Source: Ravibacter sp964559125 (GTDB taxonomy: Bacteria; Bacteroidota; Bacteroidia; Cytophagales; Spirosomataceae). From it: a stretch of 64,000 nt of DNA. This document shows positions 55,378-64,000 of this stretch, one piece after another; the stretch's first letter is position 1, and each line of letters starts with the position of its first letter. The stretch is taken from contig CAZLGW010000016.1 in NCBI GenBank assembly GCA_964559125.1, positions 1 through 64,000 on the forward strand, written 5' to 3'. The translations under genes and the position numbers were made by a program. The notes beneath the pieces were generated by a model. It saw nothing but the letters and a program-made list of their open reading frames with translations. It was not told the DNA's origin and did not search any database.

Positions 55378-56796
55378 CTACCCAAAGTACTTGATCAACC
55401 CGGCATACATGTCTGCAATCTGTGCATACCCGTATGCATTCGGATGAACAGCGTTGGATTGCATCACGATTGCGGCAGGGTTCCGCGCATTAACCGGTTC
55501 GGTCACTATAGGGTAATTGTAATCGCAATCCAGGTTGCAGTGTGTCGGGACTATGAATACGTTTCTATCCCTGTTAGGAGCCCCATCGTAGTTTTCTATA
55601 ACGGCTTGCTGCCAGAGAAGCAGCCTCCTTTTCCTGTAATCTTCGTAATTCTGGTTGGCATTATAATTCCGGCCAAACGCGTCCTGGTTTGCGGGAGGAA
55701 ATACAGTTGTTATCCCTATCCTGATCCCAGCGTTGAACGCATGAATATTCTTAATAAAGTGGTTGGTCTGGGATATCATTTCCCTTACTCTTGACTGAAC
55801 GTCGGCTACGTTAAATACATCATTGATACCCAGGGTGAAGAATACCCAATCGCCGGCACCCATATTCTGCCCTGTAGAAGACAGGTAGAACTCAAAATCG
55901 AAAACCTGTGAGGAAGGGTTATAAAACGGGTTCTGAGAGCCTGTCCGGCTGCTTTGAAAAGTAATGCCGCTGTCCCCGTTCCCGCTGACCTTCGTTAGCA
56001 TCCCTGAGGCAGGCGGCGCCGCGTTCCCGGTACAGGAGATATAGCCTTTCCCTCCGGAAATATTGACTTCTGTAACCGTAAAATCAACTCCACCGGATGA
56101 ATAAACAGCCCCGATCGAGGGATTGATATTCACCTCTGCCAGGTTGAAAATATACAGTAACCTCCCCTGCCCATAGTAATCTGCCGTAGTCCACCCGCCG
56201 CGGCCTTCATGTTTCACCACCTGGGATCCACGCGTCCCGATCAGGTTGATGTTCATCGGGTCGGCGGAGAAAACAGACGCCAGGGATGTCGAGACACTCC
56301 CGTTTGCTATTGTGGAGTCGCCTACAATCAAAACATTCCTCGTTATCCCGGCGCCGGAATCCGTCTGAGCCACTCTGACAGTCTGTACTTTTTCAGCTGA
56401 TTCTCCGTGGCTTGTAACTAATGCTTTGACCTGGAATACATCCCCTGCTAACCCGACATACCTGTAGCCCCTGGACAAATGCCTCCCCTGCTGAGCGATA
56501 TAGTCAACATCATAGTCGTCCGGCATACCATATTCCGGAATGAACACATTCTTATTAAAAATGTTGTATTCAAGCCCGGGTGCTAAAAAGGCTACTTCAT
56601 TCAGAACTATTTTTGGCAAGAAAGAGGCAATACCAGGCTCAGATTGGTGCAGTGCCTTACTTTGCTTTTTAAGGGTACCATCTTTTTGCCTGGTAGCTTC
56701 ATTTGCCGCCATCGCTTCACCACGGGCGGTAACAGGGCTCAATCCTATCGCTCCAAGTCCGAGCAACAGATTTTTTAGTGCTTCTTTTCTCTTCAT
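55378..56796 (-). CDS. Exported SGNH/GDSL-family esterase
   Basis: A 472-residue protein counted from ATG 56796 (MKRKEALKNLLLG). The frame opens 18 bases earlier at 56814, upstream of a promoter box. A leader (to about 28) is followed by a beta-rich N-terminal region and the SGNH domain. VLIVGDSTIANG carries the catalytic Ser (S161), LIGTRGS the glycine block, FFTLGINDVFN the GxND block, and AVHPNAYGYAQIADM the catalytic His. Such enzymes remove acetyl or other acyl groups from polysaccharides such as rhamnogalacturonan. It lies in the esterase-rich middle of locus D. Confidence 0.85.
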   Translation of the reverse strand: MKRKEALKNLLLGLGAIGLSPVTARGEAMAANEATRQKDGTLKKQSKALHQSEPGIASFLPKIVLNEVAFLAPGLEYNIFNKNVFIPEYGMPDDYDVDYIAQQGRHLSRGYRYVGLAGDVFQVKALVTSHGESAEKVQTVRVAQTDSGAGITRNVLIVGDSTIANGSVSTSLASVFSADPMNINLIGTRGSQVVKHEGRGGWTTADYYGQGRLLYIFNLAEVNINPSIGAVYSSGGVDFTVTEVNISGGKGYISCTGNAAPPASGMLTKVSGNGDSGITFQSSRTGSQNPFYNPSSQVFDFEFYLSSTGQNMGAGDWVFFTLGINDVFNVADVQSRVREMISQTNHFIKNIHAFNAGIRIGITTVFPPANQDAFGRNYNANQNYEDYRKRRLLLWQQAVIENYDGAPNRDRNVFIVPTHCNLDCDYNYPIVTEPVNARNPAAIVMQSNAVHPNAYGYAQIADMYAGLIKYFG

Positions 56797-56802
56797 AACA
56801 GC

Positions 56803-56833
56803 CAAATTTAACAATTCGCTGTTTCCGTTACAA
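56803..56833 (-). promoter_or_regulatory. Promoter TTG-N20-TAAATTTG directly before the SGNH esterase gene
   Basis: TTG (56833-56831), 20 bases, then TAAATTTG (56810-56803) is a full consensus match on the minus strand. The box ends only 6 bases before ATG 56796, so the transcript would have almost no leader. The same AT-rich DNA could match by chance. Confidence 0.45.
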
Positions 56834-56912
56834 CTGCTTTAGAGAAGGTCGTACGGGGTTGAGTAAAAATTTATCAGCAGTTGAAAAGCCGTGGCCGGCA
56901 GAGACCGGTTAG

Positions 56913-58145
56913 TTACCTTAATTTTTGAAAAGCCTGTCTTAATGCTTCATGACCTTGCAGCGCATTGGCCGGGAAAGGCGTGTCGTCAGAAAATGACAAC
57001 ATATCAACCGCGCTTTCCAATTTGCCTTTACGCTCGTCTACTTTGCCGTTAGCATCACTCACCGCCTTAAGGTTTAGCCCCAGGTGTCTGGACAAAAAAG
57101 TATAAACAGAAATTCTCTTTTCGTAGTTATAATCGTGGACGCCGTCGGGAAAATATACGCTTTCAACATTTCTTTCGGCATTATAAAATGAATAGGTACG
57201 TTTTATGAAGGGGTATTCCGTCATTGGAACATTTTTTGTCCAATCGTCCCCGTCTGAAATGATCAGCATAGGCTTAGGTGCCATCATCGCTGCTATTTCC
57301 GTGTTATTCGTAAAATGTCCGGGACTTTCATGAATAGGAAGCCCGCTCTCACAATTACAACCTCCAAAGAAATGGCACGATATCATTACTACAGGTACAC
57401 TAACGGCCACGCGGTCGTCAACAGCGGCTAATAAAAAGGTCTGGGTGCCGCCGCCTGATGCACCGGTAACGGCAATTTTTCTGGAATCGACATCGGGTAA
57501 GGTCTCCAGGAAGTCAATAGCCCTTATACTGTTCCATGTCTGCATGGTCAGGGCAATCGGAACTTCGTGTGCTTTTGTCAGCATTTCTCTATCCGGGTTG
57601 TCAATACTTGCTTTTGGCTCCATTTGCCTGATTCCCTCTCCCCAACCAAACATACTATAGCTGAACACGATAGCGCCCATCCGGGCAAGGGTAGCGCAGC
57701 GTTTCTGCTGATCATCACGAAATCTCCCGTACGCGTCCAGGCTTTCTCCATAAAAATGTCCGTGCGGACTAAGAATTGCCGGATGTTTTTTTGCGCTGTC
57801 TAAAGGGCGATAAAGATTTCCAAACACATAAAATCCGGGGATACTCTCAAAATATACATTCTCAACCGAATACCCGTCCATGATTCTTTTTGAACCAATC
57901 ACTGCATTAAGCGGTGTACGATTCGGCATAGGGGATAAATTCAACCCTTCCAGAATTGCCGACCTAAGCATTTTTCTGCGTGGAGCCCAGGTTTTCTTAT
58001 GAGAATACATGGATTCTAATTTCTTCAGTTCGGCCTTACCCTGCTCTTCCGTATAAAAATTCCCCTGGCGTAAAGTTTTCTTCTGGCCCATACACACAGC
58101 AGCGGGCAGCAGCGCTATTAAAAGTAAAAAAGAAACCGGTTTCAT
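56913..58145 (-). CDS. Exported alpha/beta-hydrolase, acetyl esterase-like
   Basis: A 410-residue exported protein (signal peptide ends AAVCMGQ). The nucleophile elbow is GASGGG with S230 (KIAVTGASGGGTQTF). The oxyanion region is ILSPHGHFYGE at 124-134, the acid lies in MLIISDGDDW, and the catalytic His is in FPDGVHDYNYEKR. This matches large acetylxylan-esterase-like hydrolases common in Bacteroidota glycan loci. It probably removes acetyl groups from the polymer in the periplasm. It is the second of three esterase-like genes in locus D. Confidence 0.85.
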   Translation of the reverse strand: MKPVSFLLLIALLPAAVCMGQKKTLRQGNFYTEEQGKAELKKLESMYSHKKTWAPRRKMLRSAILEGLNLSPMPNRTPLNAVIGSKRIMDGYSVENVYFESIPGFYVFGNLYRPLDSAKKHPAILSPHGHFYGESLDAYGRFRDDQQKRCATLARMGAIVFSYSMFGWGEGIRQMEPKASIDNPDREMLTKAHEVPIALTMQTWNSIRAIDFLETLPDVDSRKIAVTGASGGGTQTFLLAAVDDRVAVSVPVVMISCHFFGGCNCESGLPIHESPGHFTNNTEIAAMMAPKPMLIISDGDDWTKNVPMTEYPFIKRTYSFYNAERNVESVYFPDGVHDYNYEKRISVYTFLSRHLGLNLKAVSDANGKVDERKGKLESAVDMLSFSDDTPFPANALQGHEALRQAFQKLR

Positions 58146-58205
58146 GTCTATAAAAGGTTATCAGCTTTCAGCATATTATAATTTTACAATTTTGCACAAC
58201 CAACC

Positions 58206-60506
58206 CTACTCCCTTGTATCTCTTAAAAAAACGGTTTCCGGCCAATCAACGACCTGCCGGTTACCTTTAGCATCAACCATTTCCAGTTTAAGATCGTAAA
58301 AATAGGATGGCCTGTTTTCTATCTTTCTGCTAAAAATCCCATCTCCCTTCACCGCATCACCGTTCAGCCCGTTATCAACCAGCTCTACCGTAAATTGCCC
58401 AGGGACCTTTTCCCAGTCTATATATTCTATAGTCGACTTTTCCGGATTAGGTGTAAAAGTGAGCGTCACCTTGTCTGTAGAAAGCCCATCGTATATTCTT
58501 GCTTCAATCCGGTCGTTTGTCAGCGCCTGAAGCCACTGTATCTGAGGGGGCGTAGTATCCTCCCCCGCAACCTTGATTTTTACCTTACCTTTTTTTATAA
58601 TATGCTGTCCGCTGATTTCTCCCGGAAGCCAGTATTCCAGGTAAAACCAAATAGATTCTCCATTAGTTTTTTCGGAAGAGATCACAGGTGTCGTGTACTT
58701 GAAAGCGCCTCCTATGTGATCGTACTCCTGCCAACTATCTTCTATTCGGATATTGGTTCCCTGTGTATTAACTCCCGGGTGCCCGGTATAGGCATTTGTT
58801 CTCAGATACTTACCTTCCACATTGACCAGGATCACAATGGTTTCACCCGGGTTGGCGATACCGTCGCCATTACCTGCACCTACTTTACCCGTCACCGAGC
58901 CTACCGCTGTTTCCACAATAGTCATTTCTTTTCCGTCGGCAATAACGAAATCCGTGATTTCAGCAACCGGATCCTTAAAACGCAATTCAAATTCCTCCTG
59001 CCATTCATTCCCCGCATCATCTTTCAAAACCAGTTTGAACTTGGCAATTTCAACTCCTCTTTTATTGTTTCTTACTACTAATTGACGATCCAGTCTATCT
59101 ATAGACGATACGGGCAAACTACTTACATTACCTGTCGGTTCTATTGTTTCCAGGCCTTCACTGATTCCTGTCAGCTCCGCGGTAATTCCACGAGCGCCAG
59201 ACATTCCCTTGTTTAATATATCGATGGATAAGGAGATATTCTTACCCGTCTCGGCCCATTCCGTGCCGTCTATCGAAAACCCGGCAATGGTAAGATTTGG
59301 GGTATCTTTTTCTTTACCGATCCCAATTTGATGCAGGCTACCGGTAGTCTGGATACTCAACCTTCCTTCCGAATCACTTATTACTTTATAGTCTTTTTTG
59401 CCAAGCGTTCTTAAATCTATATCGGTGATCCGGTACTCTCTGTTCTTCTCATAAATGGGAGCAGTTGTGACTTTTACCTTCACATTCGGCATAAGCTCAC
59501 CATCGGGCAGGAAATTACGCACCGCTATTTTATAACCGTTCTCATCGATATTTTCCAGAACAGTAAATCCGGGCCTGCTTCGGGTAGTCTCAATCCGGTA
59601 ATCCCGAACTTCAAAAACCGGGTAGATATCAATATAATCCCATCGTTTGGGCAAAGGCAAAGGGGATTCGAAGGCGTTCATAATAAAACCGAACATATCC
59701 CCGAGCCCGCAAGTCACGTGCGAGGCTTCGTAGACCTTAAACTCATAGTGAGGAATTACATTAAGCCAATACCTGTTGAAGTCCTGGTGATAAAATCTTA
59801 GCCGGTCTTCGGTACCATTATGCATTCTGACGCTTGTTCCCTTGAAGCTGTCAAACATTTCGGCATGTTCATACCTTACCGGAAATTTGTACGGACCTGC
59901 CATAAACTCCGTAGAGCCGCAAAAGCTGCCGGCAGCACCTATCATATCCGGGTATTTGGCGGCCAGCCAGAAAGTCATAAACCCACCCATCGATAGCCCG
60001 GATACCGCTCTATGCTCCCGGTCTGCTATCGTACGATAGCGGCTATCTATGTGTTTCACAATTTCCCTGAAGTAATATGGAAACTGCCTGAATGTCGTTA
60101 CAAAACTGACATTATAAGGAGTAAGATTGAGATTCTCGCCGGAGAATTGATTAAGACCATCGATCTTTACAATAATAACATCGTTTTCCGATACGAATTT
60201 TTCGAAATTATCGCCCTCATTTTCATCTCTCCGGTCATAGTCTGAATAACCTAAGCCCGCAGTCCCGAAATATCGTTGCGCCCAGCCATGAAAAAAGTAT
60301 ATTACCGGGTATCTTTTTGAACCGGCTTTTTCATAATCCGGGGGAAGAAAAACCCTGTAGGATCTGTTATCGGCAAAGCTTTCACTGTAATGGTATTCGT
60401 CAATTATGCTGACCTTTTTGTCTGAACCTGGGGTTTGAGTTGGCTGGGAATATACACAGGATATTCCTGATAAAAAAAATACAATAGTCCATACGGCAAG
60501 CCTCAT
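58206..60506 (-). CDS. Exported esterase (esterase D/feruloyl esterase-like) with C-terminal beta domains
   Basis: About 766 residues from ATG 60506 (MRLAVWTIVFFLSG); an ATG at 60536 is also in frame. The N-terminal third is an esterase D-type alpha/beta hydrolase: VIYFFHGWAQRYFG (oxyanion), AVSGLSMGGFMTFW (nucleophile Ser about residue 172), a likely acid in RMHNGTEDR, and ASHVTCG with the catalytic His. The rest is a series of beta domains of Ig or Fn3 character, including one with TRSRPGFTVLENIDENGY and one resembling protein-adhesion units. Enzymes of this build cleave feruloyl or acetyl esters from plant cell-wall polymers. The long beta tail probably binds the substrate. Confidence 0.82.
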   Translation of the reverse strand: MRLAVWTIVFFLSGISCVYSQPTQTPGSDKKVSIIDEYHYSESFADNRSYRVFLPPDYEKAGSKRYPVIYFFHGWAQRYFGTAGLGYSDYDRRDENEGDNFEKFVSENDVIIVKIDGLNQFSGENLNLTPYNVSFVTTFRQFPYYFREIVKHIDSRYRTIADREHRAVSGLSMGGFMTFWLAAKYPDMIGAAGSFCGSTEFMAGPYKFPVRYEHAEMFDSFKGTSVRMHNGTEDRLRFYHQDFNRYWLNVIPHYEFKVYEASHVTCGLGDMFGFIMNAFESPLPLPKRWDYIDIYPVFEVRDYRIETTRSRPGFTVLENIDENGYKIAVRNFLPDGELMPNVKVKVTTAPIYEKNREYRITDIDLRTLGKKDYKVISDSEGRLSIQTTGSLHQIGIGKEKDTPNLTIAGFSIDGTEWAETGKNISLSIDILNKGMSGARGITAELTGISEGLETIEPTGNVSSLPVSSIDRLDRQLVVRNNKRGVEIAKFKLVLKDDAGNEWQEEFELRFKDPVAEITDFVIADGKEMTIVETAVGSVTGKVGAGNGDGIANPGETIVILVNVEGKYLRTNAYTGHPGVNTQGTNIRIEDSWQEYDHIGGAFKYTTPVISSEKTNGESIWFYLEYWLPGEISGQHIIKKGKVKIKVAGEDTTPPQIQWLQALTNDRIEARIYDGLSTDKVTLTFTPNPEKSTIEYIDWEKVPGQFTVELVDNGLNGDAVKGDGIFSRKIENRPSYFYDLKLEMVDAKGNRQVVDWPETVFLRDTRE

Positions 60507-60549
60507 AACAGGTTTTCGAATTAAGGATCCGGTCATTAAATGACTAATA

Positions 60550-61986
60550 CTACTTTAAATTATTTAATTGTTCAAGCACTCTTTTTATAATTTTATGCGA
60601 TGCATATTTTTCTACAGTCCTGATACTCAACCAGGTTTCGTACCCCCCAAGTTCAATCTCTTCCGGTGTAGGTAAGTAAAGATAGTCTCCGTTGGCGAGG
60701 CTGATCGTAAATGTATCCGGAAACGGACTTTCCATTTTAATTTCCAGTCCAATTTGGGTAAAAACCTCAAAGGGTATCCCGGCAATCCCTAAATCACCTA
60801 TCCGCAAAGTCTGCAATTGTACCTCTATTTCATCCGGCCATTCCAGCTCCATTTTTAAAATCTGCCTGGCATATATTTTTTCCCTGGATGAATAAAACGG
60901 TCTGGACGAATCCGGCCGGGCCAGGATCTTTGTCACATGGGCCATAATCCCAGAGCTTGCCCTATGCGTTTTCAAAGATAAAACAGAAAGCTCAGCCCCC
61001 AGGGGCACCCAAGATTTATATTGTACTTTCTCCAATGCCTTATAAACTTTCTCTGCGACGTCTTCAGCCACATATTCCATTTGCTCATAAGGCCTGTCTA
61101 TTGATCTGGTTTCGCTATGCGGTTTACTGTAGTCATTATTGTTCACATTTCCGGAGGTTCCGTTTGACATTATGCCAACAAACAGTGGGTATTTTTTTGC
61201 GTCTGCAGATAGCTTCTGCCTTAAATAGGCTCCAAACAAGGCAAAATAGTCTGCAGAGATATCTCCTTTGGGCACCCACCCTACATAGTGCAGTGAATAA
61301 TTTGCCAGGACAGAAATGGGGCGTCCTGAAACAGATTGCACCGAGATAAAGGAAACCTCCGGGTCAACCGGCCCGGATGGCTTCACAATATTCGGGTTCA
61401 TCGGACCCGGATTCATTGCTACAATATCTTTAGTTCCGTAAGGGCTATACACTGAATCTTTCATAAACCATCGACGAACGAAGACATGCTCCGGAATATC
61501 CACTCCACCCCAGGCTATCCTGGCCGGCTCCAGGTTACGATGCGAAATTCTAACGCCGTCAGCTATTTTTCTTGCAAGGTATTCACCGTACTCGTTTAAT
61601 GGCTGAGCCTCCGACATAAAAATCTCCCCGGTGTCCGGCCCCGAATGTGTATGGGTCGACGCCATCATAATATTCTTTTTCTCCAACCCGATTTCCTTGT
61701 GTATGTATTCTCTGGCCCGATCAAAGACCTTCTGCGTTACGCCTAGATTATCAACAATAACAATTGCAATTTTGCTATCTCCGTTGTCGAGCATCAAAGA
61801 CTTCGCATATAAAGGATCGTGGATATTGTCTGCAATATTCTCCGAAAAGTTACCCACAAGCTCTGATCCGAGAAATGGAGTTACATCTATTTGAGAGGCT
61901 CCTGCCCTAAGTATTTTTTCCTGGCCCCAAAGATTAGAAGTACATACCAGATGGAAAAGAACTAATAAAACCCGAAACGACTTCAT
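60550..61986 (-). CDS. Neutral ceramidase-fold hydrolase with altered nucleophile site
   Basis: A 478-residue exported protein (signal peptide ends LWGQ) with the N-terminal fold of neutral/alkaline ceramidases. The zinc-binding block is STHTHSGPD (residues 109-117), and another His lies in NYSLHYVG. True ceramidases have GDVSPN with the nucleophile serine; here the block is GNVNNN (SGNVNNND), so that serine is missing. It is only 478 residues and lacks the C-terminal domain of ceramidases. It is therefore probably a metal-dependent hydrolase of some other amide or ester. It directly follows susD in locus D. Confidence 0.8.
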   Translation of the reverse strand: MKSFRVLLVLFHLVCTSNLWGQEKILRAGASQIDVTPFLGSELVGNFSENIADNIHDPLYAKSLMLDNGDSKIAIVIVDNLGVTQKVFDRAREYIHKEIGLEKKNIMMASTHTHSGPDTGEIFMSEAQPLNEYGEYLARKIADGVRISHRNLEPARIAWGGVDIPEHVFVRRWFMKDSVYSPYGTKDIVAMNPGPMNPNIVKPSGPVDPEVSFISVQSVSGRPISVLANYSLHYVGWVPKGDISADYFALFGAYLRQKLSADAKKYPLFVGIMSNGTSGNVNNNDYSKPHSETRSIDRPYEQMEYVAEDVAEKVYKALEKVQYKSWVPLGAELSVLSLKTHRASSGIMAHVTKILARPDSSRPFYSSREKIYARQILKMELEWPDEIEVQLQTLRIGDLGIAGIPFEVFTQIGLEIKMESPFPDTFTISLANGDYLYLPTPEEIELGGYETWLSIRTVEKYASHKIIKRVLEQLNNLK

Positions 61987-62009
61987 AGCGCTTTCTATTT
62001 TAATGAATT

Positions 62010-63719
62010 TTACCAGCCTGGGTTTTGAGTCAGATTCGGGTTAAGGGTCAATTCGGTCTCGGGAACACTGCCTAAGTAATCCCGGCCCGGCCTGAACTGA
62101 TATCCATTTGGAATAACGCTTTGTAAAACATCGATCAGCCCGTTTTCATTTAAAATAGGCTCCCTTCCGGGAAACTCCGCCGGATTAAACGGATATCCCA
62201 ACGGCCTACTGCCTGCGAACAGTTTATGTGCAGCCCAACGCTTCCAGTCATTTTCCCGTAGCTGTTCAAATGCTTTTTCTACGCGTCTTTCCCGTCTTAT
62301 TTCATATAACTCGTCCGAAATATCATACCCGTAGTCTACCCGATTCGGATCGGAACTCTGGTGATTAACTGTAAAGTCAGGCATTCCCACTCTCGCGCGC
62401 AGTTGGTTCAATTGATCATACGCAACCGTCCCATCCAGTTCATATTTTGCTTCCGCATAATTAAGCAGTACTTCGGAGTAGCTGAATAGAATATACCCCG
62501 CGTCATTTGCATTGGCGTAGTCACCTCCCCCATTAATATTATTAAATTTCTTAATCTGAAAGCCTGTAGAATTATTCTGAGCGACAGCTGCGAATATCGG
62601 AGATTGATCGAATATTACCCCTGTTCCCGCATTCATCAGATCACCCGGTATCCAGATGCTCTGTTTCAACCTGGGGTCGCAATCCGAAGCTACGGCTGTC
62701 AGAAAATCACTTCCTTTCTTTGATTGTGCCAGGGCCGGGTAGTCAAAAGGCTTTCCATCTTTGCCAAGGAAAGTCGTAACATATGACCAGGTTGCCCCGA
62801 TTTCATTGGGAGCCGTTGCCGTATAGTAGTTCTGATTATGACCGATCCGCTCGCTCGCATTGTAGGCACGGTACAGCAAAACTTCGTTGACCTGCCCCAT
62901 ATTGCCTAATCCAAAAAGCTCAAAATAATCCTTATCCGGGTTTCCGGTAGAATAAATCCCCACATTATAACTACCATTCATTAACTCTTCCGCAGCAGCT
63001 ACACCGGCCTGGAAGTATTTGTCGGGATTGGCCCCCGGCGTGCTGAAGGGCGTATCTTTATGGTACTTCTGCCAGGTCCCTTCATATAGTGCTACGCGGG
63101 TAATAAAAGCGAGCACTGCTTCTTTATTAATCGAATTATTCTTCCAAGGCGCTTCATCCCTTTTTTCAACGTTTTGAAAAGCGTTATTGAGCAGGATCAA
63201 GATAGAATCTACAACCATCGTTCTCGGGTCGCGGGGTCGCATCAACTCTTCCTCCTGATCGGGAGTCAATGCATGGCTATACCAGGGCACATCGCCGTAG
63301 GCCTGCACCAGATTAAAATAATTCCATGCCTTGAAAAACTGTGCCTCACCGAGATATTGCTTCCACAACAGGAAATCATCCTCACATTTTCGGTAGTTGT
63401 CGAAGAAAATATTGATCCCCCTGACCGGCGCAAATTGCCCTTGCCATGAACCTGTGTTGATCACAGTTTGCCCATTGAGCAAATTGTTGGAGTTTCTAAA
63501 AGTGATATCATCATTTGATTCCCGTCCCTCTGTGTGCCGATTTGCCTCATGCCCCGGGAAATTCTGGTAAAACTGGGCTGTATAGTTTTTCAGATCAACA
63601 GCCGATTTCCAATAACTGTCATTTCCTATCTGATTCAGAGGCGGGCGATCCAGATGATTCTCGCAGGCAGTCGTAAACGCCGCAGCTAATACAAATACTA
63701 TATAATATTTTGCTTTCAT
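62010..63719 (-). CDS. SusD/RagB-type outer-membrane lipoprotein (locus D)
   Basis: A 569-residue SusD-like protein. The lipobox is FTTAC (Cys 19), followed by ENHLDRPPLNQIGNDSYWKS. Helical repeats and a C-terminal block RRERRVEKAFEQLRENDWKRWAAHKL stand in the usual positions, then ELTLNPNLTQNPGW at the end. It pairs with the SusC encoded 28 bases upstream and captures the locus D glycan. Confidence 0.95.
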   Translation of the reverse strand: MKAKYYIVFVLAAAFTTACENHLDRPPLNQIGNDSYWKSAVDLKNYTAQFYQNFPGHEANRHTEGRESNDDITFRNSNNLLNGQTVINTGSWQGQFAPVRGINIFFDNYRKCEDDFLLWKQYLGEAQFFKAWNYFNLVQAYGDVPWYSHALTPDQEEELMRPRDPRTMVVDSILILLNNAFQNVEKRDEAPWKNNSINKEAVLAFITRVALYEGTWQKYHKDTPFSTPGANPDKYFQAGVAAAEELMNGSYNVGIYSTGNPDKDYFELFGLGNMGQVNEVLLYRAYNASERIGHNQNYYTATAPNEIGATWSYVTTFLGKDGKPFDYPALAQSKKGSDFLTAVASDCDPRLKQSIWIPGDLMNAGTGVIFDQSPIFAAVAQNNSTGFQIKKFNNINGGGDYANANDAGYILFSYSEVLLNYAEAKYELDGTVAYDQLNQLRARVGMPDFTVNHQSSDPNRVDYGYDISDELYEIRRERRVEKAFEQLRENDWKRWAAHKLFAGSRPLGYPFNPAEFPGREPILNENGLIDVLQSVIPNGYQFRPGRDYLGSVPETELTLNPNLTQNPGW

Positions 63720-63747
63720 CGCTTCAATATCAAACGGTTAGAAAAAG

Positions 63748-64000
63748 TCAAAATGTCAGGTTCAATCCCAGGGAGTAAATCCTGTCGGCTCTATAATCTT
63801 TGCCCGGATTGTCCCGGTAGCCTCCGCTGGCCATCGTCGGATCAATACCTTTGGGTAAGTGATCAAAGGTCAGCAAATTGTCGCCTGAGAAATAAAACCT
63901 GATATTACCCCAGGGAATTAGCTTTTTGGGCAGTGTATAACCAATTTGTACATTCTGAAGCCTTATAAAGGCATAGTTGGCCAAAAACCACGAATTGATA
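63748..64000 (-). CDS. SusC-type TonB-dependent transporter, C-terminal part, cut by window edge (locus D)
   Basis: The frame stays open to the right edge, so only the last 83 residues are present. They match the end of SusC barrels: FLANYAFIRLQNVQIGYTLP, a RFYFSGDNLLTFDHLPKGIDP segment, and the terminal YSLGLNLTF. Its start, promoter and regulator lie outside the window. Whether it has an STN domain cannot be told. Confidence 0.93.
   Translation of the reverse strand, partial: INSWFLANYAFIRLQNVQIGYTLPKKLIPWGNIRFYFSGDNLLTFDHLPKGIDPTMASGGYRDNPGKDYRADRIYSLGLNLTF

Overview
The window looks like a Bacteroidota chromosome segment, probably from a free-living or environmental lineage (Cytophagia, Chitinophagia or Sphingobacteriia type) rather than a gut Bacteroidales. 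The evidence is four SusC/SusD-type outer-membrane uptake pairs, a TonB receptor with an N-terminal STN domain beside its own ECF sigma and FecR-type anti-sigma genes, a C-terminal type IX secretion sorting domain, many lipoproteins and twin-arginine leaders, and TTG-N20-TAnnTTTG promoters. No rRNA, tRNA, IS element, phage gene or CRISPR array was seen. All genes from about 0.5 kb to the right edge lie on the minus strand. The only plus-strand reading frame of note is a small one at the left edge. No stretch longer than about 300 bases lacks a gene.

Locus A (11389 to 514, read leftwards) holds a FadR/GntR regulator, SusC, SusD, a Tat-exported beta-propeller glycosidase-like protein, a sodium:solute symporter, two unrecognised proteins and an N-acetylneuraminate-lyase-like aldolase. 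It looks like import and cleavage of a sialic acid or similar 2-keto sugar acid. A perfect ATATAT-centred palindrome just downstream of the susC promoter, and a related site in the regulator's own promoter, suggest the operator.

Locus B (35702 to 11576) starts with an ECF sigma/FecR pair and an STN-containing SusC, then SusD, a small lipoprotein, a PL1-type pectate lyase, a PQQ dehydrogenase with a cytochrome c insert, a xylose-isomerase-like protein, a Gfo/Idh/MocA oxidoreductase, a sialidase-like propeller, a metallophosphatase, a Tat propeller protein, a PcRGLX/YetA-type (PL26-like) lyase, a TIM-barrel hydrolase and a CotH protein with a T9SS tail. Pectin or rhamnogalacturonan is the most likely target. 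Between fecR and susC the plus strand carries a likely antisense small RNA of about 113 nt.

Locus C (45670 to 35856) has an AraC regulator, an MFS sugar porter, mannonate dehydratase (uxuA), SusC, SusD and a secreted TIM-barrel-like protein. It ends in a clear terminator. It points to use of a glucuronate-containing glycan.

Locus D (right edge to 45823) has SusC (cut by the window), SusD, a ceramidase-fold protein, two alpha/beta-hydrolase esterases, an SGNH esterase, an FGE-fold protein without the catalytic cysteines, an unassigned Tat glycosidase-like protein, the rhamnose transporter RhaT, an FAD oxidoreductase and a large SGNH/propeller/HEAT/cytochrome c protein. It looks like breakdown of an esterified, rhamnose-containing glycan. 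Loci B, C and D together would handle rhamnose and uronic acid rich plant or algal polymers. A 48-bp promoter-like element is shared between loci B and D. Functions are read from motifs by eye; no search was run.
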